A DNA stretch of 64,000 nucleotides from Macrococcoides psychrotolerans (GTDB taxonomy: Bacteria; Bacillota; Bacilli; Staphylococcales; Staphylococcaceae): contig NZ_CP124591.1 in NCBI RefSeq assembly GCF_038095555.1, forward strand, positions 62,001 through 126,000, read 5' to 3'. A model generated the notes under the pieces. That model searched no databases. It was given only the letters and a program-made list of their open reading frames with translations, and was not told where the DNA came from. The translations under genes were made by a program, and so were the position numbers. The number at the start of each line of letters is the position of its first letter. The first letter of the stretch is position 1. Positions 59,848 through 64,000 of this stretch are shown here, one piece after another.

Positions 59848-59932
59848 GGGATGAAATAGAGAAATTAAAATTAATCGTATAAAAAGTACCGAGATAAAAT
59901 TATGATCGGTAAAGGAATCATGGAGTCAATTT

Positions 59933-59967
59933 AAAAGCTTGATAGAACTATCTATCGAGCTTTTTAT
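59933..59967 (+). terminator. modA terminator
   Basis: AAAAGCTTGATAGA pairs with TCTATCGAGCTTTT (one G-U) over a 4-nt loop, then a T-run. Confidence 0.85.
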
Positions 59968-60012
59968 TATTGATATGCATCGAATCACAAAATTAAAGAT
60001 TCGAAAAGCGAA

Positions 60013-60348
60013 ATGTTCAAACTATATTTAAATCTTTCTAATGTAAAGATGACGTATTCAAATGAATACGGTGAATTTTCAGCTAATAAACAGGTGTTAA
60101 AATATTATTATTTAATAATATTTTTAAAAGAACAAATCACATTTTTATTAAACAGACAATTAAGGGATGGACATACAAGATGTATAGATGACGAAGTACT
60201 AGGTCATTATTTACTAGCATTTGAAAGGGTGGCGCAACAGCTAGAAAAAGGTATTTTGTTTCCTTCAGTAACACTAGAACCAATTGAGGGTTCGCATCAA
60301 TTACAACAATTATTAAGTGAACTCCAACAAATAAAATTATTGAAATAA
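60013..60348 (+). CDS. Hypothetical protein, 111 aa
   Basis: A soluble protein of 111 residues (99 if it starts at the ATG at 60049). Both starts have weak ribosome binding sites. The C-terminal half is helical and rich in Gln, Leu and Glu (YLLAFERVAQQLEKGI, QLQQLLSELQQIKLL). The N-terminal part reads NEYGEFSANKQVLKYYYLII. No family recognised and no close partner; it stands between the modA terminator and an MFS gene. The frame could be real but poorly expressed. Confidence 0.45.
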   Translation: MFKLYLNLSNVKMTYSNEYGEFSANKQVLKYYYLIIFLKEQITFLLNRQLRDGHTRCIDDEVLGHYLLAFERVAQQLEKGILFPSVTLEPIEGSHQLQQLLSELQQIKLLK

Positions 60349-60446
60349 AAAGAAATTTACACTTGTTACAGAATTTATAATAAATTAATGTTATCATCCT
60401 AGAATATATATATTATTATATATATAAAATAATTTTAGGAGAAACT

Positions 60447-61736
60447 ATGAAAAAAGATATTAAATTAATGCTATCATTACCAATTTTAAGCTGGGCACTT
60501 TATGACTTTAGCAACACTATTTTCAGCGCTAATATCATTACATTATTCTTTCCTCAATTTGTAACAGAACACTTTGGTCAAAATCCGGTAACTGAGCAAT
60601 TAGCATCTACTTGGATTGCATATTCAGCAAGTATCTCGGCTTTATTGCTTATTATATTGAGCCCGATATACGGTATATATATTGATCGGACGAATCATAA
60701 GAAGAAGTGGGTTATTATATTTACTTTGATAGTATTTTTATGCACATTTGGTATGGGTTATGTCTATAAGCATCCTTTAGAAGGCAGCTTTTTAGATGTA
60801 CCCTTAACTTTTTTAATCATTATAATCTTGTTCACTATTGCTAAGTTTATGTATAACTCAAGTCTTGTATTTTATGACGCAATGATGCCGAGTTTAACAA
60901 GTAAAGAAAATCACTCTGTCATTTCTGGTTACGGTGTAGCATTGGGGTATATGGGAACATTATTTGGTGTAATTTCAATCATGACGTTTGTAGGGACGAA
61001 AGAAGCTGGAGAGACTTTTATCCCAACCGCGATAATGTTTCTTGTATTTAGTCTGCCGATTTTTATGTTCGGTAAAGACGGAAAAAGACAAAAAGAAGTG
61101 CATCACACTTCATTGAAATCTGGATATAAAGAAGTGGTAGAAACATTTAAATTAGCGAAATCAAAGCCAGCAATTTATATCTTTTTGATTGTCTACTTCT
61201 TCTTAAACGATGCGCTAGCAACAGCAATTAGTATGATGCAACCTTATGCTACAACGGTTGTCGGTTTTACGAGCCAGCAGTTTATAGTTGTATTCATGGC
61301 AGCAACAGTATTCAGTATCATCGGGGCATTTGTGTTTGGATATATCGCAAAACATATAGGATCATTAAAGGCGCTGCATTACGTCGGACTCATATTGATG
61401 ATTGCATTAATACTAGCGAGCCTACCTCTGCCTAAAGAAGTCTTCTATATATGTGCAGTGCTGTTCGGGATTGCGATGGGTTCGATATGGGTAATTTCCA
61501 GAACGTTAATTATTGAATTAGCACCGGAAGAACACGTCGGACAATTTTTCGGTTTGTTTTCGATGAGCGGGAAGTTGTCAGCAGTAATCGGGCCGTTTAT
61601 ATATGGAACCATCACACTGTTGTTAAAAGACTATGGCCCGCTTGCGAGTAGAATAGCGATATTATCTTTATTTATTATGGCGTTATTTGCATACATTCTT
61701 CATTTCAAAGTTATTAAAACGTCAAAAGTTCAATAA
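60447..61736 (+). CDS. UMF1-type MFS transporter
   Basis: A 429-residue membrane protein with 12 helices of the UMF1 (Atg22-like) branch of the major facilitator superfamily. LSWALYDFSNTIFSANIITLFFP (about 12-34, in pieces) is the diagnostic start. SPIYGIYIDRTNHKKKW (about 72-88) is the MFS loop 2-3 motif, and VFYDAMMPSLTSKENHSVISGYG the second marker. The substrate of bacterial members is unknown; the yeast relative exports amino acids from the vacuole. AGGAGA precedes the ATG. Confidence 0.87.
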   Translation: MKKDIKLMLSLPILSWALYDFSNTIFSANIITLFFPQFVTEHFGQNPVTEQLASTWIAYSASISALLLIILSPIYGIYIDRTNHKKKWVIIFTLIVFLCTFGMGYVYKHPLEGSFLDVPLTFLIIIILFTIAKFMYNSSLVFYDAMMPSLTSKENHSVISGYGVALGYMGTLFGVISIMTFVGTKEAGETFIPTAIMFLVFSLPIFMFGKDGKRQKEVHHTSLKSGYKEVVETFKLAKSKPAIYIFLIVYFFLNDALATAISMMQPYATTVVGFTSQQFIVVFMAATVFSIIGAFVFGYIAKHIGSLKALHYVGLILMIALILASLPLPKEVFYICAVLFGIAMGSIWVISRTLIIELAPEEHVGQFFGLFSMSGKLSAVIGPFIYGTITLLLKDYGPLASRIAILSLFIMALFAYILHFKVIKTSKVQ

Positions 61737-61937
61737 GATAATTATTATTTAAATAAAATATAATATTACATGTCTATAGTTAGTTAAATATAGCGCTTAT
61801 GAATTTTTGTATTAAATTCAAGGGATTATATATAGAGTAACAAAATAATATAAATGGATTTATTTTGAAGATAACTATTTAAGATAAAAATAAAGTCTGA
61901 TATGATTGAGTTAACAAACCAAGGAGGATTATCATTT

Positions 61938-63410
61938 ATGAAGAAATCTAAAGGCTTGATCATCGGACTTATCGCGGCACTCGTATTGATTGGTGGAGGC
62001 GCAGCTGCATACTTTTTTATGACAAATACACCAAAAAATGCTTACCTATTAAGCGAGAAAAAATCGATGGATAACATGTCGAAGTATGTAGAAATGAGGT
62101 TTCCAGAAGAATCTAAATTTCAGCAAAAACTAAAAGATGAAAGTTATGCATCTAATTTAAAATTAGGTGTAGATGTTCCTGAGAATTTAACAGATGGATT
62201 AGGTGTTTCTAAATCTATGGTCGATTCATCGAACATTATTTTAGATTTAGCGCATAATGGTAAAGAGAAAAAATCGAAGATAAGTCTTACTCCGACAATT
62301 GCGGATAACAATATAGGAGCATTTACGTGGAGTGCAGATAAAGATAATCAATATTTGGATGCACCTGTACTAGATAAACCTTTAAATGTTCCTAATAATA
62401 AGATTGTTGATACGCTTGAAAAATTAAATCCAACATTGGTAGAAGAAGGCATGACGAATGAATCGTTGAATTTAAACAATATATTAAGTGGTGCAACGAT
62501 TTCTGAGGAAGATGTTAACAAAATTGCTGAGCGTTACATTAAGATCGTTGTCGATAGCGTCAAAGATGAAAATTTTAAGAAAGACAAAGAAAAAGTAAGT
62601 GTCTTTGGTAAAAATATGGATCTAGACAAGCTTACAATGCATCTTAAAAGAGAGGATGTTAAGAAAGTTGTTCTCGCAGTGCTTGAAGAAGCAAAGGATG
62701 ATAAAGAGTTACAAGAATTATTAAAGTCTCAGAATCAAGGTAAGGATGTAAAGAAAGAGATAGAGAAATTAATTAAAGATGCTAAGAAAGAAGAAGTGAA
62801 GAACTATCCTGAAATCAATTCAATTATTTATGTTGATGGAAAGGATATATTGAAACGTGATCTAACAATCAAAGGGCAAGATGATAAAGATGTAAAGGTT
62901 CTAGGGTCTTCTCAAATCAATGATAATCTTAAATTAGACTATCATCTTTCAGCAGGTGATGAGGAGATTTTAATTGTAAAAGGTGAATCTAAAAAATCAG
63001 ATAAGAAATTTGAAGATTCATATCAGCTGTTATTTAATGACGGTGAAGAAAAGGAAGTATCGTTTACAAATGTGTCTACAGCAGATGGCGGAAAGCGAAA
63101 TGATAAAGGGACAGTCGACCTTACACAATTGGCAGGTAGCGATATGGTACTGAATTTCAATAATGAGATGAATACAGATATAGGTAATAATGAACAAAAA
63201 CAAAAAGCGGAAGTATCATTTGATGTTGAAGGAGAGGCAGTAAAAATCCTGCTTGATAGCAATACAAAGCTGAAACAAGATTTTAAAGTGGCTAAGAAGG
63301 ATGCGCGTAATTTAAATACGATGTCAGATAGCGAATTATCTGATTTGCAAACAGAAGTAGAAGATAAATTTGATGAGATTTTCTCAGATGTTACGCAAGA
63401 CTTTGAATAA
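61938..63410 (+). CDS. Large membrane-anchored extracellular protein (DUF6583-like)
   Basis: A 490-residue protein with a short basic start, one membrane helix (GLIIGLIAALVLIGGGAAAY, about 6-25) and a hydrophilic, Lys/Asp/Glu-rich domain of about 460 residues predicted outside the cell. It has no Cys. Similar proteins in staphylococci sit before ABC-2 type permease genes, as here. I believe this family is listed as DUF6583, but cannot verify. The ATG at 61938 has AAGGAGG upstream; an earlier in-frame start has none. Probably a partner of the ABC exporter that follows. Confidence 0.7.
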   Translation: MKKSKGLIIGLIAALVLIGGGAAAYFFMTNTPKNAYLLSEKKSMDNMSKYVEMRFPEESKFQQKLKDESYASNLKLGVDVPENLTDGLGVSKSMVDSSNIILDLAHNGKEKKSKISLTPTIADNNIGAFTWSADKDNQYLDAPVLDKPLNVPNNKIVDTLEKLNPTLVEEGMTNESLNLNNILSGATISEEDVNKIAERYIKIVVDSVKDENFKKDKEKVSVFGKNMDLDKLTMHLKREDVKKVVLAVLEEAKDDKELQELLKSQNQGKDVKKEIEKLIKDAKKEEVKNYPEINSIIYVDGKDILKRDLTIKGQDDKDVKVLGSSQINDNLKLDYHLSAGDEEILIVKGESKKSDKKFEDSYQLLFNDGEEKEVSFTNVSTADGGKRNDKGTVDLTQLAGSDMVLNFNNEMNTDIGNNEQKQKAEVSFDVEGEAVKILLDSNTKLKQDFKVAKKDARNLNTMSDSELSDLQTEVEDKFDEIFSDVTQDFE

Positions 63411-63430
63411 ATGATAAAGGAGTGATAAAT

Positions 63431-64000
63431 GTGAACTATAAGTTGTTTAACATTTATCACTCTTTTTTATATAAAAAATGGTATTTGCTGCTCTATCTAT
63501 TGTTACTGTTTGCTACGATTGTCGGTGTCATGATGGTTATAACGTATACTCAAACGAAAGATGAGCGATTTCGTATTGGACTTGTCGATAATGATCAGTC
63601 TTCTGAGACACGATTAATCTTAAAGTCTATTGGAGATGGCAAGAGTATCGGCAATAATCTGGAACTTAAACAAATGCCGGAGCATAAAGCAGAAAGATTA
63701 TTAAAACAAAATAAGCTGGATGGTTATTTTGTGTTAGATAAAGGAATGACAGATTCTTTCTATAAATATGGAACATTGCCGATATCCGTCTATACTTATG
63801 ATAAGTCATCTGTAAGAAGTGTCGTGATTTATCAGCTTACAGATTCAGTATATAGTAGGCTGATGTTATCTATGGGTGGCATTAAAAGTTACAAAGTGCT
63901 GTATCCTGAAGCCTCAAGGGAAGAAATGCTTGAAATGATGACAGATATGCTTTTTACAGGATTGAATCGCAATGGTGCATTTGATGAACAACCTGTGAAA
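63431..64000 (+). CDS. ABC-2 type exporter permease, N-terminal part (cut by window edge)
   Basis: Open from a GTG at 63431 (AAGGAG upstream) to the window end, 190 residues. A basic N terminus leads to a membrane helix (about 19-38: LLLYLLLLFATIVGVMMVI). Then comes the extracytoplasmic domain typical of YhgE/ABC-2 permeases: IGLVDNDQSSETRLILKSIG (about 56-75) and LLKQNKLDGYFVLDKGMTDS. The C-terminal helices lie beyond the edge. It follows the anchored 490-aa protein by 20 bp, so the two are in one operon. Confidence 0.8.
   Translation, partial: MNYKLFNIYHSFLYKKWYLLLYLLLLFATIVGVMMVITYTQTKDERFRIGLVDNDQSSETRLILKSIGDGKSIGNNLELKQMPEHKAERLLKQNKLDGYFVLDKGMTDSFYKYGTLPISVYTYDKSSVRSVVIYQLTDSVYSRLMLSMGGIKSYKVLYPEASREEMLEMMTDMLFTGLNRNGAFDEQPVK

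Noticed and set aside
63023..63460. Minus-strand open frame opposite the anchored protein
   Set aside because: Ser/Phe-rich antisense shadow of a Lys/Asp/Glu-rich coding region.

Overview
The window is AT-rich and dense with genes. Its gene families are those of Staphylococcaceae: the HssRS/HrtAB haem-stress locus with its exact operator, PerR-type boxes on katA and ahpC, an S-box on metYA, mntABC/mntR, oleate hydratase, D-lactate dehydrogenase and UMF1-type MFS transporters. The mix (caa3 CtaG-like gene, metA-metY pair, two NSS symporters, two full catalases) suggests Macrococcus or a close relative rather than Staphylococcus aureus itself. That placement is inferred from gene content only. 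I see no rRNA, tRNA, CRISPR array, prophage or complete insertion sequence.

Layout. 1-1.8 kb: the N-terminal part of a secreted protein made of near-identical 31-residue repeats, then a decayed polysaccharide-deacetylase gene and an IS3/IS150-type remnant. 2-7.5 kb: a membrane protein, a UvrA-like ATPase, an NSS symporter, TspO and DoxX genes. 7.6-10.6 kb: a rhodanese remnant, then a MerR-controlled redox cluster (DJ-1/PfpI, SDR, MDR). 10.8-18.6 kb: a DNA glycosylase-like gene, BrnQ, a parS-like site, DUF2243-CtaG, an FAD oxidase, a ketopantoate-reductase-like gene, a CHAP protein and PerR-type katA. 18.8-30 kb: dehydrogenases, S-box-controlled metYA, a small catalase-related protein, two paralogous membrane-anchored proteins flanking thioredoxin and GNAT genes, an M20 hydrolase, a DUF1722/TIGR01777 pair and ldhD. 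30-36 kb: a decay zone with MFS, FusB-like and rhodanese remnants, and the oleate hydratase with its TetR regulator. 36-45.5 kb: MarR-SDR, a Trp-codon attenuator leading an NSS symporter, a large catalase, a PPOX-fold protein, an alanine/glycine symporter and an acetate-type SSS symporter with its DUF485 partner. 45.6-59 kb: HrtAB/HssRS, a stress SDR, a YibE/F pair, mntCBA/mntR, a formate/nitrite channel and ahpCF. 59-64 kb: a lone modA, a UMF1 MFS transporter, and the start of a locus with a large anchored protein and an ABC-2 permease.

Shared themes. Much of the window deals with oxidative, haem and metal stress: three catalase-family proteins, AhpCF, HrtAB, Mn uptake, DJ-1 and thioredoxin. 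Several transporters have visible regulation.

The most unusual element is at 37.21-37.47 kb. A strong promoter is followed by a 15-codon leader peptide with two adjacent Trp codons. After that comes a chain of mutually exclusive RNA hairpins ending in an intrinsic terminator, directly upstream of an NSS-family symporter. The pairings sort into one read-through set and one termination set. This looks like ribosome-mediated tryptophan attenuation of a transporter gene.
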